A DNA stretch of 42,426 nt from Acidobacteriaceae bacterium (lineage in GTDB: Bacteria > Acidobacteriota > Terriglobia > Bryobacterales > Bryobacteraceae), in NCBI GenBank assembly GCA_019243205.1, contig JAFAUR010001058.1, positions 1-42,426 of the forward strand, given 5' to 3'. The notes under the pieces were generated by a model, which was given only the letters and a program-made list of their open reading frames with translations, had not been told where the DNA came from and ran no database searches. Every line of letters starts with the position of its first letter. Positions within the stretch are counted from its first letter, which is position 1. Shown here one piece after another: positions 26,167 to 34,787 of the stretch. A program made the translations under genes and the position numbers.

Positions 26167-27414
26167 CTAAATCGCTGCCACCTCGGCAGACGCATACTCT
26201 TTTAGTGGACCATTTGCGTGGTGGCGTACGCTCAGCGCGAGAGTGCTCATGAGAAAGCTGGAAAGAATGATTTCCATCCCGAGGCTCATAGCGATCGACG
26301 AGGGAATCACGAGGCGAGCAATGACCTCCGTGTCGAGTTCTCCAAAGCCGTGCTGACCCCATGAGATCACGGCGTAGATAGCGAGCACCAGTCCGAGCAG
26401 GAAAACCACGATTCCCGCTGCCAACCCACCTTCAAGTGTGAGCTTACCGAAAAGCAAGTCCTTAGTTGCCGTAGGAGGGTAGAGTCCCTCCTGCACAGCA
26501 TAGATGCGCGAGAGCATGGAAAACAAAATGGCCTGGAAGCCGATAACGATAAATGAGCCGCAATAAATGAGTGTGTCAAGGCCGAGCCGCACTCCATCGA
26601 CGGTGACTGGCTGCGCCGTCAGAATGGCACCGACCATCAGCCCCAAAAAGAGAAGAGCCAGGCCCGGATATAGAAAGAGCCAATTGGGACTGAAGAGCAA
26701 CATGAAACGTAAATGCCGCCAGCCGTCGCGATACGGTCGGAGGTGTGGCGGACGCGACCGCCCGTCAGGACTCAGCGTCGTGGGGACCTCTGCCATACGC
26801 ATGTTCATGATAGTGGCCTTGATGACCATCTCAGAGGCGAACTCCATGCCCGTGGTACGAAGGTCCATGCGATTGAAGGCAGTTTTTGAGAAGCCCCGAA
26901 TGCCGCAATGGAAATCTCCGACAGGTGCACGGAACAGCACCTTGCCAATCGCAGATAAAACGGGATTGCCGATATAGCGATTCTTCCAGGGCATTGCGCC
27001 CGACTTTATTTCGCCAGTGAAGCGGTTCCCCATCACCAGATCGTAGCCTTCCCGGAGCTTCTTGAGAAATCCGTCCAGATTAGTGAAGTCATAACTATCG
27101 TCCGAATCGCCCATGATGCAGTAGCGCCCGCGTGCAGCTTGAGTAGCGCCGTAAAGAGCCGCACCGTAGCCCCGCACCGGGATGGCGATGACGCGCGCGC
27201 CGGACCGCAAAGCTATTTCCTGCGAGCCATCCGTTGAGCCGTTATCACCGATGACGATTTCCCCGCGCACACCCGATCGCTGCAGGTAACCGTCGGCTTT
27301 CCTGATGCACACTTCCAGAGTTTCGGCTTCATTGAGGCACGGCATGATGATCGACAATTCGATCTCGGAATTGTCGTCTTTCCTGCTGAGCGCTGGCGTT
27401 AGGTCCGCTTTCAT
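26167..27414 (-). CDS. GT2 polyprenyl-phosphate sugar synthase with membrane anchor
   Basis: A 415-residue enzyme with an N-terminal GT-A catalytic domain (SIIMPCLNEAETLE at 21-34, IGDNGSTDGS at 55-64 and the metal-binding DSDDSYDF at 103-110) and a C-terminal membrane part of about four helices (243-266, 280-300, 329-350, 365-392). This matches the dolichol-phosphate mannosyltransferase/GtrB type, which loads a sugar from a nucleotide donor onto polyprenyl phosphate. It is the first gene of the six-gene operon and would supply the donor for the GT-C enzymes. No strong Shine-Dalgarno or promoter could be identified in front of it. Confidence 0.87.
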   Translation of the reverse strand: MKADLTPALSRKDDNSEIELSIIMPCLNEAETLEVCIRKADGYLQRSGVRGEIVIGDNGSTDGSQEIALRSGARVIAIPVRGYGAALYGATQAARGRYCIMGDSDDSYDFTNLDGFLKKLREGYDLVMGNRFTGEIKSGAMPWKNRYIGNPVLSAIGKVLFRAPVGDFHCGIRGFSKTAFNRMDLRTTGMEFASEMVIKATIMNMRMAEVPTTLSPDGRSRPPHLRPYRDGWRHLRFMLLFSPNWLFLYPGLALLFLGLMVGAILTAQPVTVDGVRLGLDTLIYCGSFIVIGFQAILFSMLSRIYAVQEGLYPPTATKDLLFGKLTLEGGLAAGIVVFLLGLVLAIYAVISWGQHGFGELDTEVIARLVIPSSIAMSLGMEIILSSFLMSTLALSVRHHANGPLKEYASAEVAAI

Positions 27415-27725
27415 TCTGAAGCGACCGCTGCCGGAAAAGTTTTCACTATTCGGAAACGATGAGTCCAGTTCGACAGGACTGACGAATGCGCGACCACCCG
27501 GGACGGTAGAGCTAACTGTTGACAGAGCAGCGAGTTGAGTGGCTCCTTCGCGATAATCAGCAGAGCAACAACCTCTTGAACCAAGTTTGGCTGCCCTCAG
27601 GATATCAGCAAGATCCTGGCTTCGTAAAGTCGCGGTAAAGGAGTACTTAAGGCCTTGAAATGTTTCAGAAACGAGATGAATCCAGTATTGTTTCCCTGAT
27701 TTTTGGGTGATAATGATCGGTTCTC
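27415..27725. other. Divergent intergenic region between the glycan operon and a GT-C gene
   Basis: About 311 bases without a recognisable gene. Towards the right, TTGTTT (27688-27693) and GATAAT (27709-27714) spaced by 15 bases form a weak promoter candidate for the downstream GT-C gene. For the reverse operon no convincing promoter was seen. A reverse frame of 57 codons ends in the GT2 start codon but has no recognisable sequence. Confidence 0.4.
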
Positions 27726-29573
27726 ATGTGTAATGCTTCACAAATCCGGAAACTGCGGATTATAGCGTATGTCGTGATTCTCGCGCTGGGAATTGCTCAA
27801 GCATGGGCCACGCGGCACATCATCTTCTCCGACGGGATCTCATATTTGGAGATAGCAAGCGCTTACCTGCGCGGAGATTGGGCGAACGCCATTAATTCGT
27901 ATTGGAGCCCGTTCTACTCCTGGTTGATTGCGGCCACCCTATGGCTGTTAAGGCCGGGCCCTTACTGGCAAGCGTCCGTATTACACATCGTCAACTTTAT
28001 CGCGTACGCGGCCGCGCTGGTCGCTCTCGATTTGCTGATCGGCGAGATCCTGAGAGCCATGCAGGTAGATGTATCCGGCCCGAACAAACCGTTGTCTCCC
28101 TGCACCATCTACGTCGCGGCGTATACCGCGTTTCCTGTCGCAGCGCTCGGAATCATTGGTTACAACTCACCTGACACTATCAGTGTTGCGCTGATGCTTC
28201 TGCTAAGCGCACTCATCTTGAAAGTCCGACACATAGCGGGCTTTCCGATGATGTTTGTGCTGATCGGGGTAACTTGTGGTGTCTACTATCTGGCCAGAAC
28301 CGGATTTGCCCCTTTGGTTCCGCTTTGCATTCTCGCGGTGCTGATCCCTCTCCGGCACAGCAACAGATCGTTGCTGAAACCGGCAGCGGTAATGACATTG
28401 GCAGTTCTGGCAACATGTGCTCCGTTTGTACTGGCGATCAGTCACAAACAGCACCACTTCACGATCGGCGAAGCCGGGAAGCTGACGTACGGATGGGAAG
28501 CTTCGGGCGCGATCAGGTTTACACATTGGCAGGGCGAGCCCCATGACATCGGAGTGCCGACACACCCGACCAAGAAGATCAGCACACATCCGGATGCTTA
28601 TGTCTTCGACGGACCGGTGGGTGGTACGTATCCTCCTTGGTTCGATCCAACGTACTGGTACGACGGCATCAAGCCTAAGCTGAAACCTGCGCTGCAGCTT
28701 CGAGTATTCTCCATCGGCGCTCTGCTCGTCATTCGTTTGCTGCTGGCATCTCCGATAACAATTCCGTGCATCATTCTGATAGCGCACATGGGATTGCTGA
28801 TATGGTTGCGGAAACTATGGTCCTTCTGGCCCATGCTTCTCCCGACGATTGCCGGCCTTCTTCTGTACTGCCTGGTGTATGTCGAAAAGCGCTACATCGC
28901 TTCGAATCTCATTGTCATTTGGCTTGCCGTCCTTGCCAGCATTCGAATCCGGGGCGAGAATTGGCAGAATTGGGCCAACCGCCTGACGCAAACATTATGC
29001 CTGGTCTTCTTCGCATATTTCCTGTATTCGCGCGCTTATCCGCCCGTTGCAGGGTCTCTTTGGGACCTCACTCATCTTCGGGAACACGACAAGAACCTGA
29101 ATTATATGTTCGCGGAGCGTTTGAAGAACCTGGGATTACAAGCTGGTGATAAAGTCGCCTTCATCGGCATCGGGACGAACGCGGATTGGGCGCGATTGGA
29201 TGATGTTCGGATTGTCGGTGAAATACCGATCGTTTGGCAAAGGCCTCAGAAACTTCTCGACAATTACCTGATCGAGAATTCGGAGCAAGTGCGGGCATTC
29301 TGGAAAGCCGATGCTACTGTACGCAAACACATCCTGGAGGAGTTCAGAGGTGCTGGAGCGGTGATGGTGGTGACCGACGGTCTGTATAACAAGAACTTTC
29401 CTCCCGAGTGGAAACCAGTTCTCACTCCTATTGAGATTGGAAAACCTCGCTTCAAGGACGACATTGATTACGAGCGGCGCCAGAATTGTCGTTATGTTTG
29501 GCTCGTATCTCCGCACACCCAACCATCGACATCGGCCGGAGCGAACCGCCGATCAGACGGCAAGCGCTCGTAA
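27726..29573 (+). CDS. GT-C type membrane protein, copy 3
   Basis: A 615-residue polytopic protein. The first helix (11-29) is followed by TRHIIFSDGISYLEIASAYL with Asp36, the acidic position expected in the first outer loop of GT-C enzymes, then NSYWSPFYSWLIA. Ten or more helices extend to about 440, and a soluble C-terminal domain (about 460-615) ends basic and polar. No Shine-Dalgarno is visible before the ATG. The exact family is not recognised, but the plan is that of a lipid-linked sugar transferase. A degenerate second copy of its N-terminus lies just downstream. Confidence 0.65.
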   Translation: MCNASQIRKLRIIAYVVILALGIAQAWATRHIIFSDGISYLEIASAYLRGDWANAINSYWSPFYSWLIAATLWLLRPGPYWQASVLHIVNFIAYAAALVALDLLIGEILRAMQVDVSGPNKPLSPCTIYVAAYTAFPVAALGIIGYNSPDTISVALMLLLSALILKVRHIAGFPMMFVLIGVTCGVYYLARTGFAPLVPLCILAVLIPLRHSNRSLLKPAAVMTLAVLATCAPFVLAISHKQHHFTIGEAGKLTYGWEASGAIRFTHWQGEPHDIGVPTHPTKKISTHPDAYVFDGPVGGTYPPWFDPTYWYDGIKPKLKPALQLRVFSIGALLVIRLLLASPITIPCIILIAHMGLLIWLRKLWSFWPMLLPTIAGLLLYCLVYVEKRYIASNLIVIWLAVLASIRIRGENWQNWANRLTQTLCLVFFAYFLYSRAYPPVAGSLWDLTHLREHDKNLNYMFAERLKNLGLQAGDKVAFIGIGTNADWARLDDVRIVGEIPIVWQRPQKLLDNYLIENSEQVRAFWKADATVRKHILEEFRGAGAVMVVTDGLYNKNFPPEWKPVLTPIEIGKPRFKDDIDYERRQNCRYVWLVSPHTQPSTSAGANRRSDGKRS

Positions 29574-29633
29574 CCCCCGGCTTTCGTAGCTCGCATTCGA
29601 ACTCTGCGTTCCCTCATCTGAGTGCGCTCAAGA

Positions 29634-29651
29634 CGACCCTAGCGAGGGTCG
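29634..29651 (+). terminator. Short hairpin downstream of GT-C copy 3
   Basis: CGACCCT and AGGGTCG form a 7-bp stem around AGCG, 60 bases after the stop codon. Only a weak T-rich stretch (GGCTTTCTT) follows, so it is a poor or Rho-assisted terminator at best. Confidence 0.3.
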
Positions 29652-29690
29652 CTCCGGCTTTCTTCCGGTGCCAAGTGTATCCGTTCAAGA

Positions 29691-29900
29691 TTGGCAACGG
29701 CTGTCGAAAAAAACTCGCAGGTTGTTGTCTTGCAGACGAGAAAAATCTTGTGCCTACTTCTTGTGATCGTAGTCATCCTGTTAGGCGCAGCAGAAGCTTG
29801 CCAGACGCGTCATGAATCATTTCCGACGGAATTTCTTGTGTGGAAATCGCTACTGCGTACGCACACGGACCCAGCGCCCGCTTGAATAGGTCCCTCATTG
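29691..29900 (+). pseudogene. Degraded duplicate of the GT-C copy 3 N-terminus
   Basis: One frame reads TRKILCLLLVIVVILLGAAE and then ACQTRH up to 29813; shifting frame at about 29816 gives IISDGISCVEIATAYAHG. The intact gene at 27726 has RKLRIIAYVVILALG, then ATRHIIFSDGISYLEIASAYLRG, so the fragment is the same N-terminus with a frameshift. After that the match ends, with a possible trace LNRSLIAA against INSYW...SWLIAA, implying an internal deletion. No long frame follows. It is a tandem-duplication relic squeezed against the next convergent gene. Confidence 0.65.
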
Positions 29901-29915
29901 CTGCCTCGCGTGACG

Positions 29916-31565
29916 TCAGGGAGTCGGCGGCAGAAGTTTGTAAATCAAAACAGAGCCGAGCGGGTGGGCAGAGCCGTTTGAAAATTGTCCGAGCAACCTA
30001 AAGCGCGCAGAGTGATCGATCGCCTCTTGCAACAGGCGAATGTGATCGAATCGGTCAGCGCTACTGAAGTTATCAACCGCTACAGCCGTTACGCCGTGAC
30101 TATCGAGATACTGCAATAGCTGCGATGGAGAAGAGAAGAGGCAGCGGTAACTAGAAGCATCCCAATTCACGTGCGCGAGGGTCTTCGTCGCACGCAGGAT
30201 TGTGCACCTTGGGTAAGGTTGCAGCATTGCCATTTCGGAAATCAGCAGTCCTTCCCCAATTGAACCGGAAGAGACGAGCAGGGTAGCACTTCGAAGAGAT
30301 GGTTGATTGCAGATGAACCGCGCGGCTTCATCGTAGCCGTAATGCTCGTCGCGCGGAATTTGAAACGTAGTGAGGAAAAACGAAAGCGCTGCGACTGACG
30401 CTGTCAAAAAGTACCGCCAGTTCAAGGATTGTGGCAGCGGCAAGCGCCCTGCAAACCACTCGCCTCCGACAAACAAAAACAGAACGAGCGCGGGTGCCGC
30501 GATGACCATCTTCCGATTCTCCACTCCCGCGGGAACGAGCGAGTGAAACAGCCAGACGGCTATGATGAAGCTGAACATGGTAGCAGGCCCCGGCGAAACG
30601 CTCACGCGTCGGACCGCGGGCTTGACGACCAGCAGGCCTATGCCCAAGAGCGTAAGGACGGTCAGCGCGGGGCCGCCGATTTGCTCCAGGATGACGAGGA
30701 ATTCACCCAACGCGGAAACGGTGTAATCCAGGCTCGGCTTTTCGCCACCGGTCCAGCCCTGCTCGACCAGCCGCATCGTCATGAACTGCCATGGGAGGCA
30801 CAGGACAGTGACGATAGCCGCCGCTACCCAGAGTTGCGGACGGCGCAGCAAGTTGAACTTGCGTGTCAACAGAAGTGTGATGGGGGGCACCAAAGCCAAA
30901 AGCCAACCGCTTCCCTTCGTCAGAACTGCAAGCGAGAAGAACAAAGCAAACAGGAGACAGGGACGCCACTGTTCCGTTTCCATATAGCGCGCAAAGAATA
31001 CGGCCGCCAGGAAACAAGTCAAGACGAGCAGGCTTTCGGCCATTTCCTGATCGCTGTAAGTCTGAACCAGCGGCAGGCAAACCGTAAGCAAGCCGGCAAA
31101 GAAAGCCGCCACTGGCTTCATCCATCTGCGCGCCTCCGAATACACAGCGAAAGCCAATAGAGCAGAGGTGAATGCAATCTGGAGGCGAACTGCTGCGCGA
31201 GAAATCGAAAACAGCAGCATCCAAACCGCTTGGAATAAATAGAACAATGGCGGCCAATGGCCGAGTGCCACTTTCGGGTAGTGCTGGTAATAATCCCGTG
31301 CAAACTGCATCGGCGAGACAGGCTTCAGCCCAGCGATGTAGTTTCGAACCATAACGGACGTGACATAGTGCGCGGGCTCGTCCGGGTACCCGCCAAACTC
31401 CGCATGGTAGGCGCCGCTCGCTAACTGAAGGAGCACAACAGCCGACAGAAACGCGAAGAAAACAGCAAGGTGAATACGAGGTGAAGTGCGGTGTGGCCCT
31501 AGAACAAAGCTAGTTTCATCAATTCGCTTCTCCGTCACCACATGGAGCTCGTTTTCCAGAATCAT
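29916..31565 (-). CDS. GT-C type (GT39-like) membrane glycosyltransferase, copy 4
   Basis: Taking ATG 31565 the protein has 549 residues. A short cytoplasmic N-terminus leads into a helix at 32-50 and a loop with GGYPDEPAHYV, whose Asp62-Glu63 is the likely catalytic acidic pair; GHWPPLFYLFQAVW then matches the GT39 pattern. Eight to ten helices follow and the soluble tail ends KLLPPTP. Upstream in-frame starts (ATG 31613, TTG 31673) exist, but they approach the divergent gene and lack Shine-Dalgarno sequences, as does the chosen one, so the start is uncertain. It would use a polyprenyl-phosphate sugar. Confidence 0.72.
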   Translation of the reverse strand: MILENELHVVTEKRIDETSFVLGPHRTSPRIHLAVFFAFLSAVVLLQLASGAYHAEFGGYPDEPAHYVTSVMVRNYIAGLKPVSPMQFARDYYQHYPKVALGHWPPLFYLFQAVWMLLFSISRAAVRLQIAFTSALLAFAVYSEARRWMKPVAAFFAGLLTVCLPLVQTYSDQEMAESLLVLTCFLAAVFFARYMETEQWRPCLLFALFFSLAVLTKGSGWLLALVPPITLLLTRKFNLLRRPQLWVAAAIVTVLCLPWQFMTMRLVEQGWTGGEKPSLDYTVSALGEFLVILEQIGGPALTVLTLLGIGLLVVKPAVRRVSVSPGPATMFSFIIAVWLFHSLVPAGVENRKMVIAAPALVLFLFVGGEWFAGRLPLPQSLNWRYFLTASVAALSFFLTTFQIPRDEHYGYDEAARFICNQPSLRSATLLVSSGSIGEGLLISEMAMLQPYPRCTILRATKTLAHVNWDASSYRCLFSSPSQLLQYLDSHGVTAVAVDNFSSADRFDHIRLLQEAIDHSARFRLLGQFSNGSAHPLGSVLIYKLLPPTP

Positions 31566-31694
31566 ATTGATTTCGGAGAGATCAGAGAAGCCAATGCAGC
31601 CATTCCCTATCATACTTGTGGAACGTCTCAATCTCACGAAAAATCTTATGGAGTTATTCATCGAGTGAATCAATCAAGGGTATGCTTCGAAACA

Positions 31695-32978
31695 ATGAAT
31701 GTGGTTGATTCCTCATTACGGGATTTCAGAACATCGGGAGTCGCTATCTTCCTTGTCGCGCTCACCGTACGCATCCTTTTCATCGTATTTGCTCACCCGT
31801 ACCACGACCTAAATCGGTATGAACTAGAACGCACCGCAATCTCTCTTGCAACACAGGGTCTCTATGGAAATCCCTATGCGATTCCTACCGGGCCTACAGC
31901 TCACGTATCGCCTGGATACACAATTTTGCTAGCAGGAATTTTCCGAATCTTTGGCACCGGCACGCTCGCCGAGATCATAAAAGAAATCTTTGCGTCGATA
32001 GTCACTTCGCTTGCTTGCGCGCTCCTGCCGTGGGTTGCTCAGAATCTCCGGATTTCACGAGAGGCGGGTCTTCTTTCCGGCATGTTTTCAGCACTGCTGC
32101 CGTTGAGCCCACTGGTGCAGATTGATGGCGACTGGGAGGCTCCCTATACGGCGCTTGCCCTCATGTTGGTGTGCGTGTTGACACGACGTCTCTGGCAGGA
32201 CAGGGTCCTAAGCAATCGACAGGCAGTCATGAACGGATTCTGCTGGGGCATGAGTTTACTATTCGCTGGTGCATTGCTAGCACTATTCTTTATCCTTTTG
32301 GCCGCGGGGTTCTGGTTTTGTCGGGCTGGAGGTCTGAAGAGATATTTGCGTTTTGCATGCGTTGAAGCGGCTATCGCTGTTCTGTGCCTGACGCCCTGGG
32401 CCGTCAGGAACGAACGGGCACTGAGAGCGCTCGTGTGGACGCGGTCAAATTTCGGCCTCGAACTGCGCGTGTCAAACAACGACTTCGCTTACCCGGACCA
32501 GCGATTGAACTCTCTCTATGGTGTTTATAACCGCTATCATCCGCTGCAAAGCCCGGAAGAAGCAGCCAAGGTGCGAAACATGGGCGAGATTTTGTATAAC
32601 GCCCAGGCCGCAGCTGCCGCGAAAGACTGGATACGAAATCATCCCCGGAAATTTCTCGCCTTGTGTGTCGGCCGGTTCCGTTGCTTCTGGTTCTATCCCG
32701 ATCCGTCAAGAATCAAAGCGATTCTCATGGGAATTGTAGTGGTACTTGGTGTTGCGGGCCTCTACAGTGAATGGAAAAGCGATCGATTGACCGCCGCTCT
32801 CCTGACGACTGTGTTGATCATCTATCCACTCCCAAGCTACCTGGTGCACGTTGGCGTGCGGCAACAATATCCGATCCAGTGGATCCTAACTCTCCTTGGG
32901 GCGGGTCTAGTGGTGAGATGGGGACGGCGCTGGGTATCTCGTCCGTCCCGCGTTGAAACGGTGACGCCCGCAGCTTAG
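31695..32978 (+). CDS. GT-C type membrane protein, copy 5
   Basis: A 427-residue polytopic membrane protein with helix one at about 14-33, an outer loop with [16 protein letters not shown] (Asp38 and Glu43 are candidate acids), then [17 protein letters not shown], as in GT39-like families, and eight or nine more helices. The C-terminus is short, so it lacks the soluble domain of the other copies. I chose ATG 31695; the frame is open upstream but that part overlaps the divergent gene and is not hydrophobic. Its TAG overlaps the TAA of the opposite flavoprotein gene. Confidence 0.68.
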   Translation: MNVVDSSLRDFRTSGVAIFLVALTVRILFIVFAHPYHDLNRYELERTAISLATQGLYGNPYAIPTGPTAHVSPGYTILLAGIFRIFGTGTLAEIIKEIFASIVTSLACALLPWVAQNLRISREAGLLSGMFSALLPLSPLVQIDGDWEAPYTALALMLVCVLTRRLWQDRVLSNRQAVMNGFCWGMSLLFAGALLALFFILLAAGFWFCRAGGLKRYLRFACVEAAIAVLCLTPWAVRNERALRALVWTRSNFGLELRVSNNDFAYPDQRLNSLYGVYNRYHPLQSPEEAAKVRNMGEILYNAQAAAAAKDWIRNHPRKFLALCVGRFRCFWFYPDPSRIKAILMGIVVVLGVAGLYSEWKSDRLTAALLTTVLIIYPLPSYLVHVGVRQQYPIQWILTLLGAGLVVRWGRRWVSRPSRVETVTPAA

Positions 32979-34597
32979 GCGGCGGATACTTCTTCCTGCT
33001 CCTCTTCGGGCACAGCCTTTTCCTCGTGATATTCCTTTTCGGTATTGAGGGCCCAAAGATTGTCGCGGCTCCGGACGTTGGCAATGATGTTGTCCACTGC
33101 GGTCATCGCAGTCAACATCGAATGGTCCTGGTTATTGTATTTATGCATTCCGTTGCGCCCGACCAGGAATAAATTATCGAACTCGTTAACCCACGAGATC
33201 ACTTCCGGGAAGCGATCGTATGAGCCGAAATAAGCGGGGTACGTTTTGGGAACCCGAATGACGGTTGCGTCGATCACATCGCCGGGATCGAGAATGTTCA
33301 TGGATGAGAGTTCGCTTTTAGCGAGTTCAATCATCTCGGCATCGGTTCTCGTCCACAGCGCATCGTTCTCATTGCAGAAGTACTCGAGTCCGATCCAGAT
33401 GTGGTTCGGATCGGCAACCAGCGCTGGACTCCAGTTATTGAAGATCTGCAAACGGCCGACGAGAACATCAGGCTCCTGGATATAGATCCAGTTATCTTTC
33501 ACTAATTCGCCTGACGCTTCTCGCAATTTGATGCGGTTGCACAGCACTCCAACGGTGATGAAGTCCCGGTAGACAAGGCCGTCAGAGATTTCGCGAACAG
33601 CGGGAGGCGCCGGCGGATTCATCGAGGCGACGAGTTCCTTAACCGGCATGGTCGAAAAGAAATAGTCAGCCTCAAACGATTCGGTTTCGCCGGTCTGCGT
33701 ATTGTGCGCGTGTACAGCCGTAATCCTGTTATCTGAGTGATGAAGTTCCTTCACCTCCCAATGCATTAGAATCTTGCCGCCCATTTTGGTGACCAGCTCA
33801 GCGACCTCTTCCCACATTTGACCGGGGCCGTACTTCGGGTACAGGAACTGCTCAATGAGCGAGGTCTCGACATCTTTTTGCGCGATGTCCGCCTTCTTCT
33901 TCGGCACCAGTTTTTTGAGGATGTGAGTGATGGTCTTGAGAATGGAAAGACCTTTGATTCGCTGGGCGCCCCATTCGGCACTGATTTCGCGGCAGTCAAT
34001 GCCCCAAACTTTCTCCGTATACGACTTGAAGAACGTCAAGTAGAGTTCGCGGCCGAAACGGTTGATAAAGAACTCTTCGAGATTTGTTTCGGGCTTGATG
34101 GGGAACATCAAAGCTCGCAAGTAGCTGATTCCGATCTTGACCGTTTTCCAGAGACCCAGCTTCTTGAGTGTATCCGCGCTCAACGTGATCGGATAATCGA
34201 AGAACTGGCGCATGAAATAGATGCGCGACTTCCGGTGCCGCACAAGCATGACACGATCGGCCTCATCCGGATCAGGCGCTTGGGGCACTGTCAAAACGCT
34301 TGTAGTCTTGCGTTGGTAGGTGATTTGAGCGCTACTCCCTTGCACAGCCTGCATGGGCAGGATCTTGAGCCACCATTGCATGACTCGATCCGACTTCGAA
34401 AAGAAGCGGTGGCCGCCGATATCGATACGATTACCTTTGTACCTGACCGTTCGTGAAATGCCGCCTATGTAGTCGCTCTTTTCGAGCACAAGCGGTACGA
34501 TGTCGGTTCTTGTAAGTAATTCGTATGCGGCGGTGAGCCCGGCAGGTCCGGCACCGATGATCACAGCGTGCTTACGCTGGTTGGGAGATGACGTCAT
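32975..34597 (-). CDS. FAD-dependent oxidoreductase, UDP-galactopyranose mutase/amine oxidase-like
   Basis: A 540-residue flavoprotein. The FAD-binding loop is [15 protein letters not shown] (13-27) with acidic Glu39, then YIGGISRTV (43-51) and [11 protein letters not shown] (59-69), the arrangement seen in UDP-galactopyranose mutases and protoporphyrinogen-oxidase-like proteins. The C-terminal [18 protein letters not shown] contains the second FAD motif. A charged Glu-rich tail ends the protein. Such proteins often occur in envelope-glycan loci and are annotated only as NAD(P)/FAD-dependent. Its AAGGAG Shine-Dalgarno fixes ATG 34597. The substrate is not readable, and true mutase activity is uncertain. 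Confidence 0.8.
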   Translation of the reverse strand: MTSSPNQRKHAVIIGAGPAGLTAAYELLTRTDIVPLVLEKSDYIGGISRTVRYKGNRIDIGGHRFFSKSDRVMQWWLKILPMQAVQGSSAQITYQRKTTSVLTVPQAPDPDEADRVMLVRHRKSRIYFMRQFFDYPITLSADTLKKLGLWKTVKIGISYLRALMFPIKPETNLEEFFINRFGRELYLTFFKSYTEKVWGIDCREISAEWGAQRIKGLSILKTITHILKKLVPKKKADIAQKDVETSLIEQFLYPKYGPGQMWEEVAELVTKMGGKILMHWEVKELHHSDNRITAVHAHNTQTGETESFEADYFFSTMPVKELVASMNPPAPPAVREISDGLVYRDFITVGVLCNRIKLREASGELVKDNWIYIQEPDVLVGRLQIFNNWSPALVADPNHIWIGLEYFCNENDALWTRTDAEMIELAKSELSSMNILDPGDVIDATVIRVPKTYPAYFGSYDRFPEVISWVNEFDNLFLVGRNGMHKYNNQDHSMLTAMTAVDNIIANVRSRDNLWALNTEKEYHEEKAVPEEEQEEVSAA

Positions 34598-34688
34598 AAA
34601 CTCCTTTGTCTCAGTCTACGAAGTTGCTGTTTTTGATTGCAAATTCCTGGCCGGATTGGCTGAGGCGAGGGGGAAATACAAAGCAGCT

Positions 34689-34715
34689 CTAATAGGATAG
34701 CTGTTTTCAATTCAA
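34689..34715 (-). promoter_or_regulatory. Candidate promoter of the FAD oxidoreductase gene
   Basis: On the reverse strand TTGAAT (34715-34710) and TATTAG (34694-34689) are separated by 15 bases, in an AT-rich patch about 95 bp upstream of the start codon. The spacing is short, so the match is weak. Confidence 0.3.
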
Positions 34716-34787
34716 TCCGTATTACAGGAATATACTTAGCCCCTGACGAATATCCGTTGGTGCAGTAAGTACTGTGTTGTGACCAGC

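Noticed and set aside
27418-27590. Reverse frame of 57 codons ending at the GT2 start codon
   Set aside because: No recognisable motif, no good start signal, and only TTG is available as start.
30429-31160. Open frame of 243 codons antisense to GT-C copy 4
   Set aside because: Composition is polar and Gln-rich with no domain, and it lies wholly inside a convincing membrane protein gene.
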